From an uncultured Opitutia bacterium (GTDB taxonomy: Bacteria; Verrucomicrobiota; Verrucomicrobiia; Opitutales; Opitutaceae): DNA of 64,000 bases. The translations under genes and the position numbers were made by a program. The DNA lies in the NCBI GenBank assembly GCA_903839035.1, contig CAIMAQ010000024.1, positions 1 through 64,000 of the forward strand. Reading direction: 5' to 3'. Under the pieces are notes generated by a model. The model saw only the letters and a program-made list of their open reading frames with translations. It was not told where the DNA came from and made no database searches. The first letter of the stretch is position 1. The number at the start of each line of letters is the position of its first letter. This document shows positions 25,429 through 33,261 of this stretch, one piece after another.

Positions 25429-26226
25429 ATGAACACCCACCTGAACACGCAGCAGATCGAGCATTACCGCCGCGAAGGTTTTGCGGTGCACGAGAACCTG
25501 CTGACAAAGGCCGAGCTCACGGAATTGCGGGCGGCGGTGGATGAAGCGGTGGCGACGCTCGGCAAGAAGAAGGTCGCAGGCGGCGAGCACACGGGCGAGG
25601 ACGGCGACGGTTATTACGACCGCGTTTTCACGCAGAAGCTCAATCTCTGGAAAATCAGCCCCGTCATCAAACGCTTCATGCTCGGGCCGGAGGTCGGCCG
25701 CATGGTGTGCGAGCTGTCGGGGGTGCCGGCGATGCGGCTGTGGCACGACCAGGCGCTAATCAAGGAGCCGTTTGGCAATCCCACGGGCTGGCATCTCGAC
25801 AACCCGTACTGGTCCTTCTCGTCGCACGACGCCATCAGCATCTGGATCGCGCTCGACGACGCCACGCTGGAGAACGGCTGCCTCTATTATGTGCCGGGCT
25901 CGCAGCAGATCGCGGACTTCCGCAATGCCGGCATCGGCGAGAACATCGCCGACCTCTTCAATGTTTACCCGCAGTTCAAGGCGATGGGCACGGTGGCGAC
26001 GCCGGTGGCGGCGGGGGGCTGCGTGTTCCACAACGGCCTGACGGCGCACGGGGCCGGCGCGAACATGACCAACGGCCGCCGCCGGGCGATGACCGCCGGC
26101 TACATGCCGGACGGCAGCACGTTCAACGGCCAGCAGAACATCATGCCCGACCGCCTGTTCAAGGCCGCGAAGCTCGGCGACATCCTCAACAACGACGCCG
26201 AGAACCCCCGCGTCTGGCCGGTTTAA
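25429..26226 (+). CDS. Phytanoyl-CoA dioxygenase (PhyH) family protein
   Basis: A 265-residue Fe(II)/2-oxoglutarate-dependent oxygenase. The iron triad is visible as the HxD in GWHLDNPYWSF and the distal His in FHNGLTAHGAGANM; a downstream Arg (NGRRRAMT) would hold 2-oxoglutarate. The N-terminal helix IEHYRREGFAVHENLLT is typical. The substrate is unknown; family members hydroxylate lipids and small metabolites. The upstream frame from 25273 is non-family sequence, so ATG 25429 is used. Its end overlaps the converging globin gene by 4 bp. Confidence 0.9.
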   Translation: MNTHLNTQQIEHYRREGFAVHENLLTKAELTELRAAVDEAVATLGKKKVAGGEHTGEDGDGYYDRVFTQKLNLWKISPVIKRFMLGPEVGRMVCELSGVPAMRLWHDQALIKEPFGNPTGWHLDNPYWSFSSHDAISIWIALDDATLENGCLYYVPGSQQIADFRNAGIGENIADLFNVYPQFKAMGTVATPVAAGGCVFHNGLTAHGAGANMTNGRRRAMTAGYMPDGSTFNGQQNIMPDRLFKAAKLGDILNNDAENPRVWPV

Positions 26227-26642
26227 GGGACGTCCGGTCGAATCGGGCGGTGGGTCGCATCGAGGGCGATCATCTGGCGCAGGCGCTGGCCGATGGTTTC
26301 GGCGACGGTGATCATTTCGGCCGCTTCGGCCGGCGCGAGGTGGGCGCGGCAATGCCGCGCCCACAGGCCCAGCCACGCAGCAAAGTGCCGTTCCTCCAGC
26401 CCGAGGGGAAAATGCTTCATGGGCATCCCGCCGCCGTACCGGGCCGGACCGCCGGTGACGCCCGACCAGAAGTCGGCGATTTTTTCCAAATGAGCCGGCC
26501 AGTCCGAGATGTGCGCGGTGAAGATCGGCCCGATCTCGGTCTGCTGGCGCACATCGGCATAAAAATACCGCAGCAGCTCCAGGAGCGGCCGCCGGCCGCC
26601 AATGCGGTCAAACAGCGAGGCCGCAGGAGGGAAATTGGTCAT
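26223..26642 (-). CDS. Truncated hemoglobin (group III-like)
   Basis: A 139-residue truncated globin. The start LFDRIGGRRPLLELLRYFY, the central FWSGVTGGPARYGGG and the MKHFPLGLEERHFAAWLGLW block with candidate heme His residues fit the two-over-two globins, most like group III. Such proteins bind O2 or NO and often accompany denitrification or NO-stress genes, which agrees with the Crp/Fnr and ric genes next to it. I see no NO-regulator box in its 78-bp upstream gap. Confidence 0.88.
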   Translation of the reverse strand: MTNFPPAASLFDRIGGRRPLLELLRYFYADVRQQTEIGPIFTAHISDWPAHLEKIADFWSGVTGGPARYGGGMPMKHFPLGLEERHFAAWLGLWARHCRAHLAPAEAAEMITVAETIGQRLRQMIALDATHRPIRPDVP

Positions 26643-26720
26643 GAAAGGAGAATACGGTCAGGTCACGTAAGCCGGCATGCGGTATTCAGCGGGGAACGCG
26701 AATCCCGGCCAGGTATCGGC

Positions 26721-27440
26721 TCAGTTTTCGCCCAGGTTGCGGCGGAGCATGGCCTGCACCGCGGCGAGATTGTGGATGGTGATCTTCTTGCCGGAAACGG
26801 AGATGAGGCGCTGGTCGCGCAGGCGTCCGAGGGTGCGGGACAATGTCTCGCTGCTCGTGCCGAGTTCGGCGGCGAGGACCCGCTTCGTGCCGGGCAGCTG
26901 GATGGCGCCGCCCCGTGCGGCGTGGCTGTGCTTCACCAGCCAGTTGAGCAGGCGGGTTTCCACGTCCTTGAGGGTGAGGTCGTCGAGCATGCCGACCAGC
27001 ACGCGGAGGTGCCCGCTCATCGACCCGAGCATGCGCAGCGCGAGGTCGGGCCGGTGGCCGATGAGATCGAGCAGCGGGGCCTTGGGAAGGATGAGCACGG
27101 TGCTTGGCTCGACGGCGCGGGCGTTGGCAGGATAGCCGGTGGGGGTGGCGAGCGCCGCCTCGGCGAACGACTCGCCGGAGCGGAAAACGTGGATGACCTG
27201 TTCCTTGCCGGCGGCGCTGACGCGGTGGACGTTGACCGCCCCGCTTTGCACCAGGTAGCAGCCGCGCGCCGGTTCGCCCTCGTGGAACAGGTAGTCGTCC
27301 TTGGCCAGCTTTTGCATGACGGTGAAGCCTGCGATGACGGCGAGGTCCTCGGCCGACAGCCCGGAGAACAGCTGGCAGCAGCGCAGCGTGCCAATGAGCC
27401 CGGTGAGCTTAACGTCGGCGGGGCGGGGGGACGCAGGCAT
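26721..27440 (-). CDS. Crp/Fnr-family regulator (DNR/NNR-like)
   Basis: 239 residues: a cyclic-nucleotide-binding-type beta barrel (~15-130; DYLFHEGEPARGCYLVQSGA), a dimer helix and a winged helix with the recognition helix in ELGTSSETLSRTLGRLRDQR. The E-x-x-S-R recognition pattern is that of FNR/DNR proteins binding TTGA-type half sites. No FNR-type N-terminal Fe-S cysteine cluster is seen, so an NO-sensing DNR/NNR role fits better than O2-sensing FNR (inference). It is divergent from ric across a perfect TTGAC-N4-GTCAA box. ATG 27440 is chosen from the domain start. Confidence 0.9.
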   Translation of the reverse strand: MPASPRPADVKLTGLIGTLRCCQLFSGLSAEDLAVIAGFTVMQKLAKDDYLFHEGEPARGCYLVQSGAVNVHRVSAAGKEQVIHVFRSGESFAEAALATPTGYPANARAVEPSTVLILPKAPLLDLIGHRPDLALRMLGSMSGHLRVLVGMLDDLTLKDVETRLLNWLVKHSHAARGGAIQLPGTKRVLAAELGTSSETLSRTLGRLRDQRLISVSGKKITIHNLAAVQAMLRRNLGEN

Positions 27441-27520
27441 GACCGGCAGAGTGATACGAGGCGGGTCGGGGAGTCCCGCCCAAAATTCCGGCGGCCGGCT
27501 TTCACCGGGGCGCGGGTTGC

Positions 27521-27534
27521 TTGACACAGGTCAA
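27521..27534. promoter_or_regulatory. Crp/Fnr-type box upstream of ric
   Basis: TTGACACAGGTCAA is a perfect TTGAC-N4-GTCAA palindrome, 47 bp before the ric ATG and 80 bp before the divergent regulator gene. The same sequence form recurs before ctaB, the oxidase operon, nirK and the ywiC-like gene. Confidence 0.8.
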
Positions 27535-27581
27535 GGCCCGACCCGCCGCGATCGGGTAAGGTAGTGGCGAACCCATTCATC

Positions 27582-28304
27582 ATGACCACTGCCACCGCCT
27601 CCGATTTAACTCCTGAAACCAAGCTCGGCGACATCGTCGCCGCCCGGCCCGCCCTGGCCCGCGTCTTCGAGCGCCTCGGCCTCGACTACTGCTGCGGGGG
27701 CCAGCAGACTCTCGCGGCGGCCTGCGGGCGAAAGAAACTCGATCCGTCGACCGTGACCGCGATGCTGGAAGCCGCGGCCGCGGCCATCGAGGCCGGGCCT
27801 GCCGAGGTGGATGCCGCGGGCCTGACGCTCACGCAGCTCACCGACCATATCGAGCAGACGCACCACACCTATCTGAAGGCGGAGCTGCCCCGGCTCGTCG
27901 AAATGGCCGGACGCGTCGCCGGCAAGCATGCCTGGCGCGACGCGCGGCTGCCGGAGGTCCACGAGTGCGTGGTGGCGCTGGCGGAGGAAATGCTCAGCCA
28001 CATGCAGAAGGAGGAGGAGATACTTTTCCCGTTGGTGCGGCAGATCGATGCCGGGACGCTGGGTGATTTTCATTGTGGCTCCATTGCGAACCCCATCCGC
28101 CAGATGGAAGCCGAGCATGAATCCGCCGGCCGGGTGACGGCGCGGCTGCGGGAACTGACCGACGGATTCACGCCCACCCCGGAGTCGTGCAACACGCACC
28201 GGGCGCTGCTCGCGGGGCTAGCGGAGTTCGAGTCTGACCTGCACCGCCACGTGCACAAGGAGAACAACATCCTGTTTCCCCGCACGATTGCCCGCGCCGG
28301 CTGA
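27582..28304 (+). CDS. ric: Iron-sulfur cluster repair di-iron protein Ric (ScdA/YtfE family)
   Basis: 240 residues. The N-terminal ScdA domain has the motif LGLDYCCGGQQTL; the C-terminal hemerythrin-like domain supplies di-iron ligands in HIEQTHHTYL, EEMLSHMQKEEEILFPLV, MEAEHESAGR and HRHVHKENNILFPR. Ric repairs Fe-S clusters damaged by NO and peroxide. Its place beside a Crp/Fnr gene and downstream of an NO-type box supports induction by NO. ATG 27582 was chosen over a start 18 bp upstream by the family N-terminus. Confidence 0.95.
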   Translation: MTTATASDLTPETKLGDIVAARPALARVFERLGLDYCCGGQQTLAAACGRKKLDPSTVTAMLEAAAAAIEAGPAEVDAAGLTLTQLTDHIEQTHHTYLKAELPRLVEMAGRVAGKHAWRDARLPEVHECVVALAEEMLSHMQKEEEILFPLVRQIDAGTLGDFHCGSIANPIRQMEAEHESAGRVTARLRELTDGFTPTPESCNTHRALLAGLAEFESDLHRHVHKENNILFPRTIARAG

Positions 28305-28320
28305 AGCCGGCCACCGGGGC

Positions 28321-29244
28321 TCAGATTGCGACGAGCCGGTCCACGGCGAGCGCGGCCAGCACCAGCGGAAGAAAGAAAATCGACGCGAGGAAAAGGCGGC
28401 GCGCCGCCGGATCGCGGTCCGGCGTTGCCGCCGCAAACTGCCAGGCGCACAGGAGGAAGGCGCCGCCGGCCAGCGCCACCGTCACGCCATAGATTGCGCC
28501 GAGGTATCCGAGCGCCCACGGCGCCAGCGAGACGGGCAGCAGCAGCGCCGAGTAGAGCAGGGACCAGCGCGCGGTTTGCCGCCCGGTGGCATCGACCGCG
28601 GGCAGCAGCCTGAAGCCAGCGTTGCGATAGTCGGCGCGGTGCCGCCAGCCGATCGCAAAGAAATGCGGCATCTGCCAAAACAACAGGAAGCCGGCGAGGG
28701 CGACGCCCGGCGCGGCCCACAGGTCGCCCGCGGCGGCGTTGCCCAGCAGTGGCGGCAGTGCCCCCGACACCGCGCCGAGTTCGGTCGCCCAGCGCGTGCG
28801 GCGTTTGAGCGGCGTATAGACAAGCCCGTAGGCTAGGATAGTGAGGGTGGCGACCGCAGCGGCTGGGAGGTTGACCCGCACCGCCAGCACGCCGACACCG
28901 GCGCCGGAAAGGGTGAGGCTCCAGGCAAGGGCGGCGCCTGGGTGCAAGCGCCCCTGAGGGAGCGGCCGGCTGCGGGTACGGCGCATCTGCGCGTCGGCGC
29001 GACGCTCCCACCATTGGTTGAGGGAAAGCGCGCCGGCGGCCGCCAGCGAGGTGCCGGCAAAGGTGACCAGCGCACCGGCGGCCCCGGCCGTGGGCCGCGC
29101 GGCGCCGTAGGCCACCATGGAGGTGATCACCGACATCAGGGCCAGCTGCGGCTTCGTCAGCGCGATCAGCGCGCCGACGGTCGCGAGCCAGGCCGGCCGG
29201 GACTGGGCGGCCCGCAGCGGCTGGGTGATGGGGAGGCTCGTCAC
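28321..29244 (-). CDS. ctaB: Heme O synthase (protoheme IX farnesyltransferase)
   Basis: A 307-residue polytopic UbiA-family prenyltransferase that farnesylates heme B. The two polyprenyl-binding Asp-rich motifs appear as NQWWERRADAQMRRTRSRPL (first, DxxxD type) and WRHRADYRNAGFRLLPAVD (second). YTPLKRRTRWATELGAVSGA is characteristic of CtaB/CyoE. The start is GTG 29244; the only longer in-frame option is blocked by a stop. It is divergent from the heme-copper oxidase operon and has its own TTGAC-N4-ATCAA box, so heme O (or A) is probably made for that enzyme. Confidence 0.92.
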   Translation of the reverse strand: MTSLPITQPLRAAQSRPAWLATVGALIALTKPQLALMSVITSMVAYGAARPTAGAAGALVTFAGTSLAAAGALSLNQWWERRADAQMRRTRSRPLPQGRLHPGAALAWSLTLSGAGVGVLAVRVNLPAAAVATLTILAYGLVYTPLKRRTRWATELGAVSGALPPLLGNAAAGDLWAAPGVALAGFLLFWQMPHFFAIGWRHRADYRNAGFRLLPAVDATGRQTARWSLLYSALLLPVSLAPWALGYLGAIYGVTVALAGGAFLLCAWQFAAATPDRDPAARRLFLASIFFLPLVLAALAVDRLVAI

Positions 29245-29283
29245 GGCGAGGCGAGATCATGGCCGAAGCCCGGGCCGTCGGCC

Positions 29284-29297
29284 TTGACTGGAATCAA
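29284..29297. promoter_or_regulatory. Crp/Fnr-type box upstream of ctaB
   Basis: TTGACTGGAATCAA, one mismatch from the TTGAC-N4-GTCAA form, lies 39 bp before the ctaB GTG. A second, perfect box in the same divergent region faces the oxidase operon. Confidence 0.7.
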
Positions 29298-29329
29298 GGA
29301 ATCGCACTGCGGGCCTCTCCGCGAAAACG

Positions 29330-29343
29330 TTGACCTGGGTCAA
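29330..29343. promoter_or_regulatory. Crp/Fnr-type box upstream of the oxidase operon
   Basis: TTGACCTGGGTCAA is a perfect TTGAC-N4-GTCAA palindrome, 34 bp before the first gene of the heme-copper oxidase operon, the spacing expected for an activator site next to a promoter. Confidence 0.8.
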
Positions 29344-29377
29344 GGCCGCCGGCCCGGGTTTGGTGTAGAAACATGCC

Positions 29378-30817
29378 ATGCCTCCTCCCGCGGCGTCACT
29401 GCCCCGACATTCCGTGCTTGAAACATCGCGGCCGTGCGCCGGGTTGACGGACGCGGCGGTGGATGGCAACGCGCCGGCCCGGGGCTGGTTTTTGCTGGCG
29501 GTTGGCAGCCTGGTGCTGGCGGGTCTGCTCTCGCTGACGCTGGTCGTCGGCCGGCTGCCGTTCCTTGGCTGGCTGTTTACGGACCCGCTGTTTTTCAAGC
29601 GGGCGCTGGTCGTGCACGTGGACCTGGCGATCGTGGTGTGGTTTCAGGCCGGCACGCTTGCCTTCCTTGGGCTGGCGCTCGGCCCGCGGCTGCACCGCGG
29701 GGTGACGGCGGCCGCGCTGGCGCTGGCGGCCATGGGCGTCGCCGGGATGCTCACGGGTGCGTGCATGCCGGGCGCGCTGCCCGTCCTCTCCAACTATGTG
29801 CCGGTGATCGACCATCCGGTTTTCTTTGGTGGGCTGGTTTGCTGGTTTGCCGGCGCCGGGCTGTTTTTCAGCCTGGCGCTGGCAACGTCGGCCCGCACCG
29901 ATGCCAAGGCGCTGACGCCCGACGCTGTAGTCGCACTGCGCGCCTCGGCCGTGGCCAACCTGCTCGCACTGGCGACCTTTGCGGGGGCCAGCCTGACGAC
30001 GCCGGCCTCGGCGCCGGCGGTGCATTACGAACTGGTGTTCTGGGGTGGCGGCCACGTGCTGCAGGCGGCCAATGTGGCGGCGATGCTGGCGCTGTGGCTG
30101 CACCTGCTGCACCGCTGGACCGGCCGGGCCGTGCTGACGCCGGCCGCGGCCACTGCGCTGGTCGCGGCGCTCGTGCTGCCGCAGCTCGTGCTGCCGCCGC
30201 TGGCGTTCGCCGGCACGACGGCCACGAACTATTTTTCAATGGCGACGCACCTGATGCGTTGGACAATCTTCCCGGTGGTGACTGTCGTGCTGGCCGCGGC
30301 CGCGGCCCATGTGTGGCGGCACCGCGCGGGGTTGAGCTGGCGCGACTATCGCTTCGCCGGCCTCGCCGGCAGCGCGACGCTGACGGTACTGGGCTTCATC
30401 CTCGGGTCGCTGATCCGGAGTTCGAGCACGCTGGTGCCGGGCCATTACCACTGCGCCATCGGCGCCGTGACGATCGCGTTGATGACGGCAGCGTATGAAT
30501 TCTCCGGGACGGTCGCGCCGGTGGCGGCCCCGGCTCCGGCCCCGCGCCACGCGCGCCTCCAGCTGCTGCTCTTCGGCGGCGGGCAGGCGGTCTTTGGCCT
30601 CGGGTTCGCGCTGGCCGGCGCCTATGGCCTCGGCCGCAAGCAATACGGCAGCGAGCAGCACGTGCGCTCTCTCGGCGAATATCTCGGGCTCAGCGTCATG
30701 GGCCTCGGCGGTCTGGTCGCCGTGGCCAGCGGGATCCTTTTTCTGGCGGTGATACTGCGCGGTCTGGGCGCGTGGCGCCGCCGGCCCATTCCAGTTGCCT
30801 CATTCCAACATGAATAA
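29378..30817 (+). CDS. Heme-copper oxidase subunit I homologue lacking CuB ligands
   Basis: A 479-residue membrane protein with about 12 hydrophobic segments. It aligns by eye with the oxidase subunit at 31537: H80 in ALVVHVDLAIVVWF (helix II), H226 in FWGGGHVLQAANVAAM (helix VI) and H356/H358 in LVPGHYHCAIGAVTIALM (helix X) are kept. The His-His pair of helix VII is absent; the region reads FSMATHLMRW. Two hemes could still bind, but CuB should not, so it is more likely an electron-transfer or structural subunit than a reductase. It is the first gene of the operon and overlaps the next small gene by 8 bp. Confidence 0.82.
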   Translation: MPPPAASLPRHSVLETSRPCAGLTDAAVDGNAPARGWFLLAVGSLVLAGLLSLTLVVGRLPFLGWLFTDPLFFKRALVVHVDLAIVVWFQAGTLAFLGLALGPRLHRGVTAAALALAAMGVAGMLTGACMPGALPVLSNYVPVIDHPVFFGGLVCWFAGAGLFFSLALATSARTDAKALTPDAVVALRASAVANLLALATFAGASLTTPASAPAVHYELVFWGGGHVLQAANVAAMLALWLHLLHRWTGRAVLTPAAATALVAALVLPQLVLPPLAFAGTTATNYFSMATHLMRWTIFPVVTVVLAAAAAHVWRHRAGLSWRDYRFAGLAGSATLTVLGFILGSLIRSSSTLVPGHYHCAIGAVTIALMTAAYEFSGTVAPVAAPAPAPRHARLQLLLFGGGQAVFGLGFALAGAYGLGRKQYGSEQHVRSLGEYLGLSVMGLGGLVAVASGILFLAVILRGLGAWRRRPIPVASFQHE

Positions 30818-30959
30818 CGAATCCAAGAAACACCCGTGGCAGAAGGTGCTCGATAACCCCTGGCTGCTCCTCGTCCTCGGCGTCCTCATCCCGGTCCTCT
30901 CCTACACGGTGTGGGGCTGGATTGAGCTGCTGCTCACCAAACCCGCCCTGCTGCCCTGA
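30810..30959 (+). CDS. Small single-span membrane subunit
   Basis: A 49-residue protein (MNNESKKHPWQKVLDNPW, then one hydrophobic helix LLLVLGVLIPVLSYTVWGWIE). The gene starts inside the last codons of the preceding subunit and ends 13 bp before the CuA gene, so it is part of the operon. It resembles the tiny accessory subunits of heme-copper oxidases in size and topology; there is no sequence family I can name. Confidence 0.75.
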   Translation: MNNESKKHPWQKVLDNPWLLLVLGVLIPVLSYTVWGWIELLLTKPALLP

Positions 30960-30972
30960 CCCCCATTGACCC

Positions 30973-31524
30973 ATGAGCCTGCGTCCCCTCACCACCCCTT
31001 GGTTCCACGGCCCGGCCGGCCACGAAAAAATCTGGCTCGGTTGCGCCATCCTCTGGTGCTTCGTGATGTCGCTGATGATGCCGTACTGGCATTTCCGCGG
31101 CAAACAGAACAGCACCGGCGAGGCCTACACGGTCAAGCCCGCCGATTTTTTCGCCCGCACGGAAAAATTTGTCGCGTCCAACCGGGTCGGCACCTTCAAG
31201 AATCCGATCGCGAACGCGCTGATGACGGAGCTGCCGATCGTCGAGCCCCCGGCCGGCGGCGACGCCTACCTGATGGGCCGCATGTGGCAGTGGTATCCCG
31301 CGCTGCGGCTGCGCAAGGGCGAGACCTACCGGCTGCACCTCTCGTCGCTCGACCTGCAGCACGGTTTCTCGCTGCAGCCCCTGAACATGAACTTCCAGGT
31401 GCTGCCCGGCTACGACCACGTGTTGACCATCACGCCGACTTCCACCGGCGAGTTCACCATCGTCTGCAACGAGTTTTGTGGCGCCGGCCACCACGCCATG
31501 ACCGGCAAGATCTTCGTCGAATAA
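30973..31524 (+). CDS. Cytochrome oxidase / NO reductase subunit II with CuA site
   Basis: 183 residues: one N-terminal membrane helix (IWLGCAILWCFVMSLMMPYW) and a cupredoxin domain. All CuA ligands are present: H130 (DLQHGFSLQP), C165, C169, H173 and M176 in CNEFCGAGHHAM. It should accept electrons from a soluble carrier and pass them to the catalytic subunit encoded 12 bp downstream. It has one membrane helix, unlike the usual two of aa3 oxidases. Confidence 0.92.
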   Translation: MSLRPLTTPWFHGPAGHEKIWLGCAILWCFVMSLMMPYWHFRGKQNSTGEAYTVKPADFFARTEKFVASNRVGTFKNPIANALMTELPIVEPPAGGDAYLMGRMWQWYPALRLRKGETYRLHLSSLDLQHGFSLQPLNMNFQVLPGYDHVLTITPTSTGEFTIVCNEFCGAGHHAMTGKIFVE

Positions 31525-31536
31525 CCGCACCCCGCC

Positions 31537-33240
31537 ATGTCCAATCCCTCCCATTCCCTCTCCGCTCCCGGCGCTCCCGGGCGCGTGTGCGGCACCACCG
31601 GCCTGAGCGTCTGTTTCGCCGCCCAGCGCTTCATCAAGCTCAATGCCGTCAGCGGCATTGTCTTCCTGCTGCTCGGCGGCATTGCCGCGCTGTTGCTGGC
31701 GCTCACGCGCTGGCAGACGGTGCATCTCCTGCCGGTCGACTGGTTCTACCGCATCCTGACGTTCCACGGCATCAACATGCTGATCCTGTGGATCCTGTTC
31801 TTTGAGGTCGCGATCCTCTACTTCGCCTGCACGACCCCGCTGAACTGCCGGCTCTTCTCGCGCAAGATCGCCTGGGCCTCGTTCGGGATGATGCTCACCG
31901 GCGCCGTCATGGTGGACTACATCATCCTCGCCGGCCGGGCCGACGTGATGATGACGTCCTACCTGCCGCTGCTGGCGCACCCGCTCTTCTACCTCGGCAT
32001 TATCCTCGTGGCGGTGGGCACGCTGACCGGGGTGTTCAATTTCTTCGCCACGCTCTACGTGGCCAAGCGGGACGGCGCCTACACCGGCTCGATGCCGATC
32101 GTGACCTTCGGCGCGCTCGCCGCCGCCATCATCGCGGTCGTCACGCTGCTGCATGGCGCGGTGGTGATGATCCCGACCTTCACCTACTCGATGGGCTGGA
32201 CCGCCCAGCCCGATCCGGCGTGGTACCGGCTGATCTGGTGGGGCCTGGGTCACCAGTCGCAACAGGTCAATGTCTGCGCGATGGTCGCCGTCTGGTATTT
32301 GCTCTCACACATCACCGTCGGGGCCCGCCCGATCAACGAGGCCGTGTGCCGGACGGCGTTCGTGCTCTACATCCTGTTCATCAATCTCGCCTCGGCGCAT
32401 CACTTGCTGGTGGACCCGGGCGTCGGCGCCACCTGGAAGATCTGGAACACATCCTACGCCATGTACCTCGCGGTGCTCGCTTCGATGATCCACGGCTTCA
32501 CTGTGCCGGCGGGGGTCGAGCTCGCCATGCGCGAGAAAGGCTACACCAACGGCATCTTCGGCTGGGTCACGGCGCTGCCGTGGAGAAACCCGGCGTTCTC
32601 CGGCACCGCGCTATCGCTGGTAATCTTCGGTTTCCTCGGCGGCATCACCGGGGTCACCCTCGGCACGCAGCAGATCAACATCATCGCGCACAACACGCTG
32701 CGCATCCCCGGGCACTTTCACGTGACCGTCGTCGGCGGCACCACGCTGGCCTTCATGGCCCTCGCGTATTACGTGATCCCGCTGATTTTCCAGCGGGACT
32801 TCATTTTCCGCGGCGTGGCGCGGGTGCAGCCTTGGCTGTTCGGCATTGGCATCACCATGGTCGCGTTCGGCATGTCGTTCGCCGGCTCGATGGGGGTGCC
32901 TCGCCGCAGCTGGGACATTGACGCGCAGGGGGTCTACGGCCCCGCGGCGCACCTCTGGCTCGGCGTGCTGGGCATGGGCGGGATCCTCGCCTTCACCGGT
33001 CTGCTGATCTTTGCGCTGCTCTGCGTCGGCACGCTCTTCTTCGGTGCGAAGATCGAGGGCCGCGCGATGGCCGACTGGGGCACGCCGCCGGCGCTCGCCG
33101 GCAGCCAGCCGGGCTCGCTCGCCCACGACCACTACGCCACAAAGGGCACGATCGTCCTCACACTCGCCTTCCTCGCGTGCTTTGCGGTCTATTACTTCGC
33201 GAACTGGAAAGCGTTGGCCGACGTCTGGCCCGTGCGCTGA
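31537..33240 (+). CDS. Heme-copper oxidase catalytic subunit, probable NO reductase type
   Basis: A 567-residue 12-14-helix catalytic subunit. The six metal-binding His are seen: H77 (LTFHGINMLILWI), H239 (WWGLGHQSQQVNV), H288-H289 (LASAHHLLVDPG) and H393/H395 (IPGHFHVTVVGG). After the helix VI His the O2-reductase HPEVY motif is replaced by HQSQQ, so the cross-linked Tyr is missing. This feature is known from NO-reducing members of the superfamily (eNOR/bNOR/sNOR types). With nirK, ric and NO-type boxes nearby, NO reduction to N2O is the best guess; oxygen reduction by an unusual oxidase is not excluded. Confidence 0.85.
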   Translation: MSNPSHSLSAPGAPGRVCGTTGLSVCFAAQRFIKLNAVSGIVFLLLGGIAALLLALTRWQTVHLLPVDWFYRILTFHGINMLILWILFFEVAILYFACTTPLNCRLFSRKIAWASFGMMLTGAVMVDYIILAGRADVMMTSYLPLLAHPLFYLGIILVAVGTLTGVFNFFATLYVAKRDGAYTGSMPIVTFGALAAAIIAVVTLLHGAVVMIPTFTYSMGWTAQPDPAWYRLIWWGLGHQSQQVNVCAMVAVWYLLSHITVGARPINEAVCRTAFVLYILFINLASAHHLLVDPGVGATWKIWNTSYAMYLAVLASMIHGFTVPAGVELAMREKGYTNGIFGWVTALPWRNPAFSGTALSLVIFGFLGGITGVTLGTQQINIIAHNTLRIPGHFHVTVVGGTTLAFMALAYYVIPLIFQRDFIFRGVARVQPWLFGIGITMVAFGMSFAGSMGVPRRSWDIDAQGVYGPAAHLWLGVLGMGGILAFTGLLIFALLCVGTLFFGAKIEGRAMADWGTPPALAGSQPGSLAHDHYATKGTIVLTLAFLACFAVYYFANWKALADVWPVR

Positions 33241-33261
33241 GCCGGGGTCCTCGCTCTAGCC

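Noticed and set aside
28070-29260. Minus-strand frame with an ATG at 29260 overlapping ctaB
   Set aside because: It has an Arg/Pro/Ala-rich shadow composition, while the ctaB frame shows complete prenyltransferase motifs, so the GTG start of ctaB is kept.
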